DNA from: Kingdonia uniflora
Taxonomy: Eukaryota; Streptophyta; Magnoliopsida; Ranunculales; Circaeasteraceae
Direction of reading: 5' to 3'
Assembly: GCA_014058105.1 (NCBI GenBank)
Contig: JACGCM010000178.1
Coordinates: 806,001-870,000 of the forward strand
Length of the DNA stretch: 64,000 bases
Shown: in pieces, positions 43,167-55,061 of the stretch
Numbering within the stretch: position 1 is the first letter of the stretch
Layout: the number at the start of each line of letters is the position of its first letter
Notes under the pieces: model-generated
The model's database searches: none
Told to the model about the DNA's origin: nothing
Seen by the model: the letters and a program-made list of their open reading frames with translations, nothing else
Made by a program: the position numbers and the translations under genes

Positions 43167-44828
43167 GCACAACTAATAATCAATCAAACCTAGATTCTAG
43201 CACATCAACATTTTTTAGAAGTAATAATTAGGTCTCCCCTATATTCTTCTATGTTCAAAATAGGTGGGATGGCAAAAGGTTTTGGTTCTTATGCTCCCCT
43301 GTGTCACTATGCTAGCACCAACTTAAAGTGATGTTCAGTCCTCACGCCCGAGCAAGTCGCCTAATCGTACGTCAGCACTCGGAATGGTGATGTCGCCAAC
43401 CTATAACCATTATTTCACGGCTCTAGGCTTGGGCCGTATCCTATGAACCCGTTTATGTACCCCAGTCCGGTAGACATATTCGTTGGGTGATGAAATCATG
43501 CGGGAATCTTGCTACTATTTTGTATTAACAGTTATTTTGAGGTCTGGGACGTTTAATTTTGTGTGATGCGAATTTCTTTGTATCCCTAATGGGTGGTCCG
43601 ACTTGTTGGAGAGCTTTTTGGGTGATGAAATCCCACAAGTCTCTAGCAGTTTTTACCTTTGCTAATGTTGGAATGAAAAAGAATATTAAACACAGCAATA
43701 GGTCAATCCAACCACAACAATTTTTTTATTAGAACAGCGTGTATTTGCATAGTCCACACGACTTTATATATCCTAGTGTCGGGGCATAGCGGATATGTAC
43801 CCCTTCTAGATGTCAAGTTTTGAAAAGTACCAACCTACGGGAAGTGTTTCCCAGTGTAACTGTGGCCACCCTTCACTTAGGGGGCGAAAGAAGGAAGTGC
43901 CACTTCACTTAAGGGGCACAAGAAGGAAATTGTTGAAGTAGCTTTGAGCTTTTCGTATTTTCCGTTCACTGCTTTCCGTGCTTCTTGTATCCCTTATCGG
44001 TGCCCAAAATTGTCAAAGTGTAATTGGTTTTTGTTTGATCAACAATGGAGAGTAATAATCAAGATTAGCAAAAATTTGTCTTTTAACACAATTCAAATAA
44101 AACTTGCAAAAGCAACTCGTGCTCAACCTCGTGCTCGTAACAAAAGCAACTCGTGCTTATGTTATAACAAAAATAGTTCGTGCTCATGTGCGACCACTCA
44201 ATGAAAAAGAAAACAACTCTTAACAAAAGAATTAAGGCCCACAAACAGCTCATGTTTAACAAAAGCAACTCGTGCTTTAGTTATACATTAAAAATAGTGT
44301 ATGCTTGAGTGGGACCACTCATTATAAAAGAAATAAATCTTAATAAAAGCAACTCGTGCAGTAACTTATAACAAGAGCTCGTTATGTTAGACCCACAGCT
44401 CGTTAAAAAGCAAAGCTTGATTTCGTGCTAAGTTAATAAATTATCAAAAACAGTTCATGCTTAAACAGATCGTACTCAAGTTTTGGAAAAAACAAAGTGG
44501 GCACATGCAAAAGAATAGATTAAGCACGTCAAACATCAATGCTAGTTGGCGAGTTCGAATAAGTCTAGCCAAAAACTAAAAATACTTGATATCAAATGAT
44601 GTTGTTGAAGTATTTAATCTCAAATCAAGTTTCAGTAACGCAAGAAAACAAAAAATCACTCACACCTCATGCATTAAGTATCAAACAACTGTTACTGTTT
44701 GTACTCGTGCACTCGTGCATCCGAAGCAAAGAAAAGTAAGGAAAACAAAGTTGTGAGAGAAGAAATAATAATAATAAAAATATTGGCTTAAAAATACAAC
44801 TCGAAAAAAGAAATGCACTTCGGTCCTC
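43167..44828 (-). other. Athila 5' leader
   Basis: The 1.7 kb between PBS and gag is non-coding, as in other Athila elements, and would hold packaging and dimer signals. It contains the short repeat array at 44105-44365. No gene is seen. Confidence 0.5.
44105..44365 (-). repeat. Dispersed GCAACTCGTGC repeats in the Athila leader
   Basis: The word AAAGCAACTCGTGC recurs near 44108, 44139, 44261 and 44347, with weaker copies (TAGTTCGTGCTCA, CAGCTCATG) between. Spacing is irregular. Confidence 0.7.
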
Positions 44829-44845
44829 GGCAGTGGCGCAAAAAA
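44829..44845 (-). other. Athila primer binding site, degenerate
   Basis: Minus-strand TTGCGCCACTGCCGAGG corresponds to the usual Athila TGGCGCCGTTGCCGGGG with several changes. A short A-rich spacer on plus separates it from the LTR start at 44848. Confidence 0.7.
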
Positions 44846-44847
44846 CT

Positions 44848-45194
44848 TAATCGAGTATAAATCGGCGTCTTAAAAGACTCGCAAGCGCACGGTATACCGT
44901 TAAGTACAAGGGTAAGCGGGGTCGTATCCCATGAGACTTGTGGTGCGAATTATACTTCGAGCTACTAGTTTTATCCAATAACAATGAATTTTAGTAGGTT
45001 TCGAACTAAGTAAAGAAGAAATAAACAAATTGAAAGATAAGCTGGAGTGAGAACCAAGGCTTAGATTCCACTCCACCCTTTGTAGCCGTGAGATAGCATA
45101 AATAATAAAAGTAAATTATAAGTTCCCATATCGCATATCCTTGGTTGGGCATATAAGTCAAAAGATAAATGAGATTTAGTGATTGGGAACTACC
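44848..45194 (-). repeat. Athila 5' LTR, cut by Tat B
   Basis: It matches 35273-35625, then stops at CTACC where Tat B begins TGTGAGGGC. The rest lies beyond the window. Confidence 0.9.
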
Positions 45195-45873
45195 TGTGAG
45201 GGCTTATTTCTAATCCTCATATAGAGTCTGATATTTAAACTCACATAGCTCGAGTAAACAAGCTGATAACCAACCAAGGACTAAAAGTAAGGAGATCGTA
45301 GTACAGACTTCCTTACCTACAGTTCGAAGATATCAAAGCATCCTGTAACTTTGCGCTACAGAAGATATTCCTCCACTTATCAACAGGTCGTATCTATGCG
45401 AACATCACAAGAGATCGTATCTTCCCAACGGTCTAAAGTTACAACTAAAGTATATTAATAAATCCGTTACAGATCTACAAATATCAAGAAGTTATAGAAG
45501 ACCATTATGAACACTCATCAAAACCTAATATTGTAACGTCCCTCATCAATGTAACTAGCGGTCATATTATTAGACCTATAAAAAGAAACCTGGAGATCAG
45601 GATCAGGGACGGCTATTATCACCTAGAGAGATCTCAGAGAAAGTCATCCCTACCAAAACTCAGAGACTTGATCTCTTTCTCTCTTTGTAATTGCTAGCAT
45701 ATATATAAAAACACCATTCTTTCAAAAACCCTCAGGAGAGGTCGTGGTTTTTAACCCATTCAAGGGTTTTCCACGCTAAATCACGTGTCAATTGCTTTCA
45801 GTTCTTAACCACTATTCTCTATTTTAAAGGTGTAAAGCACTATTTTCGGTCTCTACAAAAATAGGATATTGCA
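45195..45873 (+). repeat. Tat B 5' LTR
   Basis: 679 bp, from TGTGAGGGC to GGATATTGCA. A TATA-like CTATAAAAAG lies at 45576-45585. The right end abuts TT and the PBS. Confidence 0.9.
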
Positions 45874-45875
45874 TT

Positions 45876-45891
45876 TGGCGCCGTCTGTGGG
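45876..45891 (+). other. Tat B primer binding site
   Basis: TGGCGCCGTCTGTGGG, two bases after the LTR end. Confidence 0.9.
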
Positions 45892-45950
45892 AATCGAAGC
45901 ATACACTCAGCGTTCTTCAATCTAGTTTTTACCGCATTCACTTTTGAAAG

Positions 45951-46793
45951 ATGGAAAATCAAGACAAATCACACCACGCAATGCTTAACGCGGCTGAACG
46001 AGTCACAGATTTACGAACAACTGTGCAAGCAGAAGCCGAACGACGAATTGAGCTAGAGAAACAGCTCGCTAGCATGCAGGAAACAATCAGAGTACTTCAA
46101 GCTCAAATAACAGCAAATCTGCGACAACAGAATGCTCTACCTGTAGCCTCGAGGATATCAGTCCATGATCGCCTGGGACATCGAGGCCAAAATATCGCAC
46201 TTCCTCAAATTCAGCAAGAACTAGTTCTACCTCAGAGTCACATCAATCTACTATTACCCGCAAGAGCGGTAATAGATCTACAGCAACAAGAGGAGCAAAA
46301 CAGAGAAAAACCTCAAGTTTCAGTCTATGACCGCATGGAAGAAGAAATAGGAGAGCATAATCCTGCGGGAGGGCCAACAACAAGACGAGTTGTCACGTCT
46401 CGCCTGCATCTTACTCTGGAACAGGTGGATAGGCGCATCAAAGAACTATAAGACGCTCAAATAGACACAACAAAAAATAGCTATCCTAAACTACAGAAGA
46501 GCCCACTCGCACAGGAGTTTCTAGATGAAGAAGTACCCGCCAGTTTTCATACTCTGAAGATCCAAAAATACAAGGGGGGAGATCCGGTGGAACACGTCCA
46601 ATAATTTCAGGATTCTTTGGGACTGCACTCGAGATCTAACCACATCCTCTGCCACCTCTTTCCAACAAGTTTGAAAGGAGAACCTCTACGATGGCTCCAC
46701 ACACTCAACGAAGGATCTATCATCACTTTCGAACAACTTCGCGAACTGTTTGTCAAAAACTATTTACACAATAAAGTCAAGGAGGAGAGTTTT
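45951..46793 (+). pseudogene. Tat B gag, left part
   Basis: The ATG at 45951 starts MENQDKSHHAMLNAAERV; the first 166 codons are open. A coiled-coil part (RRIELEKQLASMQETIRVLQ) is followed by a Gln/Arg linker with VYDRMEEEIGEHNPAGGPTT. After a stop at 46449 and a frameshift, the Gag core FPTSLKGEPLRWLHTLNEGS (about 46655-46715) and FEQLRELFVKNYLHNKVKEE follow and end at the element C insertion. The reading resumes at 55845. Confidence 0.9.
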
Positions 46794-47588
46794 TGTAGTA
46801 GCCTACTCGTAGCCTTCGACAGACGGCCGAAGCCCACTTCATAGCCTACTCGAATATATTGAAGCCCACTCAATCCCTAAAACAGGCTCCCTAGAGATTC
46901 CCCAGAGACGAACCTTCGACACCAAACAAAGCTTTGGGGACAGATCAGTACGTTATAGCAGACATCCTTTGACCATATCTACATATGGTCGAAGTATGAC
47001 AAGATAGGCAGCCAGCCTACCAAAGAAAGCTTCGAGAACGGATTCACATCCTACAGCAGAAAACTAACACACGGTCGAAGCAAGACAAGACAGACAACTA
47101 CTTCATCAGATAAGACAGCGCATTGATTGGCCCGTGCATCTACAGTAACAGGTCCAACCACCGCGCCGAACAGAGCTATCACCAATAAATGCAGCAATAA
47201 TAGTACCGACAAGACTGGCGCCCATAACTTGTCGGGATTTTCTGACAGTGTAATCATTTAACCCAGACCCACACTTGGTGACTCAGTTCTCTGTGTTTCT
47301 ATAAATAGAGGAGAGGGGAAACCAAGTAGGGGCTAGATAAATCATCTCCAGCCTCTTACATTTTACCTTCGGCCACCCTGTACTCGAACCCTATTATTTA
47401 CTCTTCAGTAATATAATCTGTCTTAAAAATCCTCATCAGAGGTCGTAGAGGGTCACATTCGGGCCTCTACACAAGTATTTGTCTTTAGATAGATCTTATT
47501 TTAGGCCAATTGCTTGTATCCTTTGACTGAAGATCGATTCTACGTTATAAGAACTAACTCCCCCTCTGAATGGAGTTAGTTCCCTATA
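46794..47588 (+). repeat. Element C left LTR
   Basis: 795 bp, TGTAGTAGCC to TCCCTATA. TATA-like CTATAAATAGAGG at about 47299-47311. Four bases beyond the LTR proper is the PBS. Confidence 0.9.
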
Positions 47589-47590
47589 AT

Positions 47591-47604
47591 TGGCGCCGTC
47601 TGTG
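47591..47604 (+). other. Element C primer binding site
   Basis: TGGCGCCGTCTGTG, two bases after the left LTR. Confidence 0.9.
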
Positions 47605-47672
47605 CTTCCCACCCTAACATCCACCCTTCCTATTTCACCTCCTTTTTTTTCCACTTCAGCAGATTACCCTCA

Positions 47673-49140
47673 ATGGCACCCACACGCCATTCTAATTCTA
47701 CCCAGGCAGGAAATTCCATCGATGGAGTTGCTGCCCAAATAGCCTTATTATCTCAACAAGTCGCTCAGGCAGAGGAGCACCACCAGAACCAACAAAATCA
47801 GGAGCGAGAAAGCCACCGTTTGGCGTTGGAAACCGAACGGAATTGCCGTCTCGATAACAAAAACAAACAGAACCAAGTGATAGACGACCTGCGCAACACC
47901 GTTTGAGAGCTATAGTGATTACATCCCTTAGAATCCGCTTGTCCTTCCCAGGCACCCGACCCATCGTGCGTATCTACCCGCGCCCACCAAGGCCCTCCAC
48001 AAGACCTCGAGTTACCCATTGCTAATACCAGGGCCGAAGGCATTCCCCGTACCATTCCCCTAACTGGCTCTATCCACCTCGGGATTCATCCCCCAGAAGA
48101 CTCTTCTAACTCAACCCTTCGCCCCCCAAGCTATTGCCCTGAGCCTCTACTCTGCGGTTGACTACCTACTATGTCGCTTAGTTCCAATGAGCCTTACCGA
48201 TAATCCCTTTCGTTGGTACCACAATCTCCCAAATGGCTCGATTCGTAGCTTCGAGCAACTTTTACAACTTTTCATCGCCCAGTTTGCCTTCAATAAGGAT
48301 AGGGAGGTTAGAGTTGACGCTCTTTTCAATTTTAGAAAATCCGGCAGTAAGACCTCGAAGCCTTCACCAGAAGATTCATCGACGAATCCCAGAAAATATA
48401 GAATCTCGACTGCTCGAATGCTATTTTGGCATATTCGAATGCCCTGCCCAACCATAGCCGAGTAAAAGAGCACCTAGTCCTCCACAAACCAAAAACACTC
48501 AAAGAGATGCTCTCGAAGGTCAACGGCTATATCGATCTCGAGCGCCTTCAAGAGTCCCGCAAGCTGAGTCAGCCTTCACAAACAACAAATTTCAATAAAC
48601 CTCGACATCACACCCACTCTGCTTCCACACCCCTGATCGTTCCTATCTCACAGGAGACAGAGAGCCGCAAACGCCCCATCGTTGATAGCAGCAGTATCGA
48701 AGCTCGCAAGAAGCAATCGAGGCATGTTTTACCTACACTCACTGTCCCCCTCTGTATCCTTTTACTAAACATACAGGCAGACCCCATTTGGCGCATCCCT
48801 TTCCCCATCGATGTCAGACCAAACGAACCTTACTGTGCCAACCATAAGTACAACTGTCACCATACCAATAAATGCTTCGCCCTTCAGCGCTCTCTCAAAC
48901 TTATCTTCAGAGTAGGACATTTGCACTAATATATTGTCGATCTACCAAGCTACCTTGATGGTTCCTACCTCAAATCCCTATCTACCCCTACAACTGACCC
49001 AGCCGAGGTGCAGATCTGTAGAGTCAAGCTCATTGAAGTCAGCAACATAGACAATAGACTTACCAAGAGCAAACGAAGGCGCATCAAAGAATGTTACAAG
49101 CTCACCTATCAGGAGAAATTTCTTACCCTTCTGCCATAAT
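47673..49140 (+). pseudogene. Element C gag relic
   Basis: MAPTRHSNSTQAGNSIDG opens a Gln/Asn/Arg-rich helical part. The Gag core reads SLTDNPFRWYHNLPNGSIRS and FEQLLQLFIAQFAFNKDREV (48190-48310), then a zinc-binding segment CANHKYNCHHTNKCFAL (about 48835-48885) of C-x2-H-x4-H-x4-C type. Stops near 47905, 48470 and 48928 break it. Confidence 0.85.
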
Positions 49141-49194
49141 CAAGCACTCACCCTTGACTCAAAGGTATTTCTTTCATCGACTGTGACACCTCAC

Positions 49195-49577
49195 ATGTTC
49201 GCTTCCCTTATTCCAATCCATTAGTCATCATGATTAAGATTGAGAACCTCGTCCTTCATACAATGCTCAAAGATACTGGGAGCGCAGCCGATGTTCGCTT
49301 TCTCCAAACAATCCAAACCATGAAGAAAACAAACCTCATAATCACTGCCAACATCGAACTCAAAGGTTTCAATGGATCAACAAAAGTCGTTGTTGGCCGT
49401 ATCAGTCTACCCGTCACTATAGGTCCTATTACCCTTCAAACTAACTTCATCGTCATTGACAAGAAGTCCAAATACCTCGGTATACTTGGACGAGATTGGA
49501 TTCACGCCATGCGAGCTATACCACAATCTATCATCAGACCCTTCGATTTAGTAATCACGAGAGTACTTGGAATTTGA
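49195..49577 (+). pseudogene. Element C protease relic
   Basis: LVLHTMLKDTGSAADVRFLQ (about 49250-49310) keeps D-T-G; the residue before it is Lys rather than Val. ISLPVTIGPITLQTNFIVID, then KYLGILGRDWIHAMRAIPQS, follow. The frame is open for 115 codons to 49577. Confidence 0.85.
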
Positions 49578-49799
49578 AAGGATCCCAACGCCTTGCCCGC
49601 TCATGCGAGCACCCAGAGATCGACCAAAGACGCAAACTTGTCAGCCGCCCATAGCAATCATAGCATTTTTCTATCCCTTTGACTTCGGCAGATACCACCC
49701 AACCCATCGAACCCACTGTTTATATCGAACTCGACGGTCCTAGTCGGGGTACATTTATTGGAACCCTCCTTAACGAGTCAGAACGCCTCAAACTTTCTG

Positions 49800-50719
49800 A
49801 GTTCCTTCGAACAAATTAAAACATCTTTGCTTGGACATTTCAAGAAATGTCTGGTGTCAACCCCAACCTGGCCTGCTACTGCCTCGATCTCATCTCCTAT
49901 TCTACAACAGTAAAACAAAAGAAGTGTAAACTGGCACCACAACTTTGAGAAGTTGTGAACCTTAAAGTTGACAAGCTCATAGCCGCTGGTTTTATCAGAG
50001 AAGTGAAGTACGTGGACAGGATATCGAACATCGTGGCAGTGCCTAAGAAGAATGGCAAAATTAGAATCTGCGTCGACTTCACAGACCTCAATAAGCACAC
50101 TCTGAAAGACAGTTTCCCCCTCCCAACTATCTCAGCACATCTCGGCGCCACTGCTGGACACGAACGCTTATCTATGATGGACGCGGCTTCGGGTTTCAAT
50201 TAGGTATCCCTCCTCCCCGAATATCAACTTAAAACTTTATTTATAACTGAACAAAGTATTTACAGTTTTAATGTTATGCACTTCGGCCTTAAAAATGTCG
50301 GTGCCACCTACCAAACCCTTGCTTGGCAAATCTGTTGATGTCTACATCGACGATATGTTATGCAAGAGCCTTCAGAAAAACACTCATATCCAAGACCTCT
50401 CAGAAATCTTCTCAATACTCCGCACGTATAATATGAAACTCAACCCAGATAAGTGCCAATTTGGCATGTCATCCGGAAAAAATTTGGGTCACCTTATCAG
50501 TAAACGTAGGATAGAGATTAACCCCACCCACATTCGAACCTTTATAGACATGCCTTCGCCCCGAACAAAGAAAGACGTCCAAAAAGTGGCAGGCAGGATA
50601 ACCGCTCACAATCGTTTTATTTCTAAATCCTTAAATCGATGTGCCTGGCTCTTTTCCCTCCTGCGCGATCAAGGCATCCACAAAGCTAAAAAGAAATGCA
50701 ATCCCGAGATCGACTGAAT
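49800..50719 (+). pseudogene. Element C reverse transcriptase relic
   Basis: LIAAGFIREVKYVDRISNIV, VPKKNGKIRICVDFTDLNKH (50035-50100), DSFPLPTISAHLGATAGHER, MMDAASGFN with a catalytic Asp (about 50175-50200), a stop at 50202, FGLKNVGATYQ (after a frameshift near 50290) and VDVYIDDMLCKSLQKN (about 50335-50380) with Y-I-D-D kept. The connector KKDVQKVAGRITAHNRFISK follows. Confidence 0.85.
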
Positions 50720-51230
50720 CCCTGAGTGCGAACAAGCCTTCTTTAAACTCAAAACTTATCTTGGCCATCCACCAATTATCAGCACACCCATCGAAGGAGA
50801 AACACTTTCTTTATACCTTGCTGCCACAAAAACTTCTCTCAGTACAGTGTTCATTCGACTTGATTCCAACATCGAAAAACCTGTATATTTCATCAACAAA
50901 GCCCTAACCCCCGTAGAAACTTGATATTCAAAAATCGAGCGTTTACTCCTCACACTTGTCTATTCAGCCCGTAAGCTCAACCATATTTTCAGGCCCATCC
51001 CATCCGTGTTATTACCGGTTATCCCCATCGAGAAGTACTCAGCAAAAAAGAAATATCCAGACTAGTGCAACAGTGGCCTGTATAACTTGGCGAACATGAC
51101 ATTACCTTCGAGAGGCAAATATCCCAGAAAGGCCAAGCAGTAGCAGACTTTGTAGCTGACTTCCCGGTCAAAGATGTTGATTGGGAAAAACATGAAGACG
51201 ATTTATCAGAAGATCAACCCGAAATACTAG
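50720..51230 (+). pseudogene. Element C RNase H relic
   Basis: ECEQAFFKLKTYLGHPPIIS (about 50727-50785), LYLAATKTSLSTVFIRLDSN (about 50810-50870; the usual Asp is Lys or Thr), KPVYFINKALTP and YSKIERLLLTLVYSARKLNH. Stops near 50715 and 50923 interrupt. It ends with HDITFERQISQKGQAVADFV. Confidence 0.8.
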
Positions 51231-51710
51231 ATCCATGGGATCCTCTCACTGGTTGGCATTTATTCACAGATGGATCAGCAGGACCCAATGGTTTAGGAAT
51301 TGGTATTGTCTTGGTAACACCCACTAATGATCGCATAGAAAAAGCTATCAAACTTGCCTTCGAATGTTCTAATAACGAAGCAGAGTATGAAGCCTTGATC
51401 CACGGCCTCGACCTCGCACTTGACCTTGGCATTCCCAAATTTCTGTCTTTACAGATTTCTAACTTGTTTAGAGACACTACAGAAAACCAAGCTAACGGTC
51501 GCATGGCTGATTACGCTCTTTTTGTGCGACAGCGCATGGACTGGTTCCCCGAAAAATCTACAATCATACATTACACTCGATGAGAAAATAGACATTCTGA
51601 TGCCCTCGCCTACATAGCAGCTATGCACAGACAATCAGAATCTCGGACACTTCATATCAAAGTACTCAAACGCCCAAGTATCGACCAGATAAAAATCAAT
51701 ACCATCAATA
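51231..51710 (+). pseudogene. Element C second (archaeal-type) RNase H relic
   Basis: GWHLFTDGSAGPNGLGIGIV (51250-51310) and NNEAEYEALIHGLDLALDLG (about 51370-51430) hold the catalytic Asp and Glu. The next Asp lies in a shifted frame (VFTDF, about 51445), so a frameshift separates it. NGRMADYAL and RHSDALAYIAAM follow. Confidence 0.85.
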
Positions 51711-51739
51711 CAGGGGGCGAGATTCACGATCCAGACGAT

Positions 51740-53014
51740 TGACGAACACTATTTTTTCACTCCCTCAACAACGCCACCCTCCCAGATTATCCCAAAACCA
51801 AACAGTCCTTGCTAGAATACTGCCGCAGATATACTATCCACTAAAACCAACTACATCGAAAATCCCCAAATGGCATCCTCCTTCGATGCATATCCCAAGC
51901 AGAAGCCTCTCAAATCTTAGCCGAACTTCACGAAGGAACTTGCGGTGCTCATACTGCTGGTCATTCTATGGCCCTTCGAGTTGTTACCCAAGGATTATTT
52001 TACCCCGATATGAAAAAATAAGCTTCAGACTATGCAAAACAATGTGACAAATGCCAGCGTCACGCTCACGACATCCATTATCTCTCTTAAGACCTCCATT
52101 TCAGTCAAGTGTCTTGGCCATTCAAAAGATGGGCCATCGATCTCATTGGACCCTTTCCAAAAGCCTCGGGTAGCAGAAAAAACATCCTCGTCGCAACCGA
52201 TTACTTTACTAAATAGGTCGAAGCTATTTCTCTTTGCCAAACAAGAGAAGAAGTTATTAATTTTTTGTGGGAAAACATCATCACTCTCTTTGGCTGCCCC
52301 CATATGATTCGATGTGACAATGGTACCCAATTCGTCGGTAGTAAAGTCAAAAACATCCTAAAAAAACATAACATCAATCTCTCACCCTTAGCACCCTACT
52401 ATCCCCAGGAAAACGGTCAAGTCGAAGCAATCAACAAAATAATTATCGACGGTCTTAAGAAGAGAGTCGATACAAAGAAAGGACGATGGGTTTAAAAGTT
52501 ACAACACATTCTTTGGGCCTATCGCACAATACCAAGAAAATCTACAGGATACACCCCTTTCCTCCAGACATATGGGACCGAAGCTGTATTACCAACTCAA
52601 TTTGAAGTACCCACCCGAGACCTTTACCTCCCAAACGAGGATAATGAGTTCAAACTTGCGCGTAACATGTTATGGATCGATGAGACCAGAGACTGAGCTA
52701 TCGCCAACCTTGGCCGCTGCCACACTTTACTTTAAAAATCCTACAACAAGAGAGTTCGACCAAGAAGTTTCAACATTGGAGATCTAGTACTTTGACATGT
52801 CAATTAATCTTTGAAACCTCGGAATGCAGGCAAGTTAGCCAAATCTTGGGAAGGACCCTACGTCGTCTACGATAAAACAGACAAGGGTTCTTATAACTTA
52901 ATGACGGAAGAAGAAGAGCCTCTACCAAACACCTGGAACACAATGCAGCTGGTCTCTTATAACAAGCCTTATCTCCAATCATGTACAAAAAATGTAATCC
53001 AGCGTATTCAATAA
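51740..53014 (+). pseudogene. Element C integrase relic
   Basis: Zinc part HEGTCGAHTAGHSMALRVVT and CDKCQRHAHD (about 51930-52065); core WPFKRWAIDLIGPFPKASGS with first Asp (about 52110-52170), MIRCDNGTQFVGSKV with second Asp (about 52305-52350) and YYPQENGQVEAINKIIIDGL with the catalytic Glu (about 52400-52460). All three catalytic residues are kept. The C-terminal part ends near 53014. Stops near 52020, 52215, 52493 and 52696 inactivate it. Confidence 0.9.
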
Positions 53015-53049
53015 TAAGATTGTTCCACCCAGACTTTGTCTCTGTTTCC

Positions 53050-53700
53050 ATTTTGTATTTCTTGGTTTAACATAGGTATCATGTCCAACTTCGTCTTGAC
53101 TGATACTTAGGGGCAGCCATGAATTGCTCAAGTCTCTAATTTTGGGCAAACTCGAGGGGCAAGGAAGGTCGAAAGACCGGACCCTCGGGGATGTATTGTT
53201 GGTGATCAGATATTGCTTCGCTGTGGCATAGGCCTTTGAAGTCCAGTCCTTTTCTTGGTTGAACCTAGGTATCATGTCCACCCTCGCCCCGACTGATACT
53301 TGGGGGCGGCCTTGAATTGTTCAAGTCTCTAATTTCGAGCAAACTCGAGGGGCAAGGAAGGTCAAAAGACCGGACCCTTGGGGATGTATTGGAGGCGATC
53401 TGATATACTTCGTCCAAGCTCTAAATCCGTTGAAGTCCAGTCCTTTTCTTAGTTTACCCAGGGTATCATGTCAACCCTTGCCCCGACTGGTACTTGGGTA
53501 CGCCCTTAAATTGCTCAAGTTTCCAACATTCGAGCAAACTCCAGGAGTAAGGATGGTAAAAAAACCGGAACCTCGGGAATGGGTTGGAGGCGATAAGATA
53601 TTGCTTCGCTATGGCTCAGGCCTTCAAAGTCCAATAAATTTGTGGGCTTCCTCTAAGTATCATGTCCCCTCGGCCCGACTAATACTCGAAAGCGACCTAG
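53050..53700 (+). repeat. Element C tandem repeats, about 195-bp period
   Basis: The words 'gaagtccagtccttttctt', 'aggtatcatgtcca', 'gactgatacttggg' and 'aagaccggaccct' recur at about 195-bp intervals, with 'aagtcca' at about 53238, 53432 and 53625. Roughly three and a half units. Position equals that of the repeats in A and B, but the sequence is different. Confidence 0.85.
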
Positions 53701-53809
53701 AAATTTTTCAAAATTTTAACATCGTTGTGGCCTCGGCCTTCGATGTCCAGCAAAACATCCAGAATTCGATCTGCATATTTTCGATACTCTTCGGGCTTCG
53801 ACAACACTA

Positions 53810-53960
53810 CAAGTCATTCGAAAAGCTCGAATTTCTACTTCAAACTGATCAGATTTTAACTTCGAACAACTCAAATTTCAACTTCAAATAGCTTGGATTT
53901 CAACTTCGAACAGATCAAATTTTAACTTTAAACATATTGAATTTTTATTCCAATAGATCA
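53810..53960 (+). repeat. Short tandem repeats in element C
   Basis: About five copies of a ~25-bp word of the type 'tcaaattttaacttcgaaca', with drifting bases. Confidence 0.7.
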
Positions 53961-54379
53961 ACTTCTACAATCATAAACAGCAACCGTTTACAAAAATATT
54001 ATCTAAAAATCCACCCAGCAAAGAGCACATTCAGCATATTATCCATTACGGGAACAATTGCAGCATAATTCAAAGATCAATCATCAAGAGTCCAAAACAA
54101 GCATAATCAACAGAATGTGGATTCAAATTCCAACAATTCAAAGTCAGAGAGATAACACAATCCATCTGCAAGGCAGATATCGAATCAGAAGTTCAGAATC
54201 AGTATGTTCAAAAACTACGCATCAATATGTTCAGCATCAACTTCAGAAATTCAACAGATAACAAAAGTAAAAAAAACCCTACCAAGTTCAGAAACCAACA
54301 AAAAAACAACATCGTTCACACATAATACAACTCAACATTGCAACCAGAAGAAGAAAATATAAGAACCCGACCTCAAATA

Positions 54380-55061
54380 CCTCATATGGGCGCGGTTGCA
54401 CCTTCTTTCTCTGCAGATGTCCCAGCACCACAAACCCCAGCTGCCTCATTCAAACCTTTGACCGCCAGACTATCAGCAGTGCCACCAATGGGTGCGCCAA
54501 GAAGAGATGTTTCAAGACCACCCCCAGTACATCCAATTGCCTCCCCAATAATGTTCACCTCCCCTCCCTTCATCTGCAACTCATCCCCCTCAACAAGATC
54601 TGGGGACACAGGATAAGGTTGCAATGTATCGGTATCATACCCCATACCATATATAAACTTCTTTAACCTCACATTATCCATGCATTCCTTATCATACTGC
54701 CGCTGGAAACCCACCTTCTGTTATGCTTTTGCCTTCCCACACGCCTTAAGCTTGGCCGACCACTCTCGCTCCAACCTTGACCGCTGCTACTCGAGCCTCT
54801 CATCATAAGAGTCAGCAAGCACATCTATATCTTGCTTTAGCTTCATGGCTTGAGATACCCATAATGCCTCTTTCCCACGAGAAATATCCAAGTTTTCCTT
54901 CGCTTGTCACAACTTCGCCTTTACCGACTTCATTGCCTTGTTGCAAGTCTCTACCCTGATTTCCACCTGCTAAAAATACTCAAGATATCATTGAATCTCA
55001 AAACTCAAACAATTTGCAAATAACCTCAAAATATCACTACAGAAAGCTATATATAGTTACC
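54380..55061 (-). pseudogene. Element C antisense gene fragment (C-terminal end)
   Basis: On minus, after an intron-like stretch (donor-like GTAACT at 55061-55056, acceptor-like TTTTTAGCAG near 54970), a helical coding block reads VETCNKAMKSVKAKL, stop, QAKENLDISRGKEALWVSQA, and continues with MKLKQDIDVLADSYDERLE. After a frameshift it becomes MGFQRQYDKECMDNVRLKKF, then a Gly/Ala/Ser-rich tail ending EKEGATAPI at 54382. Position and coiled coil match the antisense genes of A and B, but the sequence is too diverged to align by eye. The N-terminal exons are missing because the inverted LTR starts at 55062. Confidence 0.65.

Larger units (their letters stand above)
35273..45194 (-). mobile_element. 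Athila element (Ty3/gypsy), part left of the Tat B insertion
   Basis: Minus-strand order: partial 5' LTR (44848-45194), PBS-like TGCGCCACTGCCGAGG, a 1.7-kb leader, gag, protease, RT, RNase H, integrase, non-coding tail, polypurine tract CTTGGGGGT and 3' LTR (35273-36351). The LTR word 'gtaagcggggtcgtatccca', the degenerate TGGCGCCGTTGCCGGGGA-type PBS and the protein motifs fit Athila. No env-like frame is seen in the 1.3 kb after integrase. Tat B split the 5' LTR at 45195. Confidence 0.9.

Noticed and set aside
43944..44204. An 86-codon plus-strand frame rich in Ser/Cys/Asn
   Set aside because: It covers the leader repeats of Athila and is explained by the repeated word, not by a protein.
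52025..53281. Minus-strand frames over the element C integrase and repeats
   Set aside because: They mirror the plus-strand integrase, whose catalytic motifs are in order.
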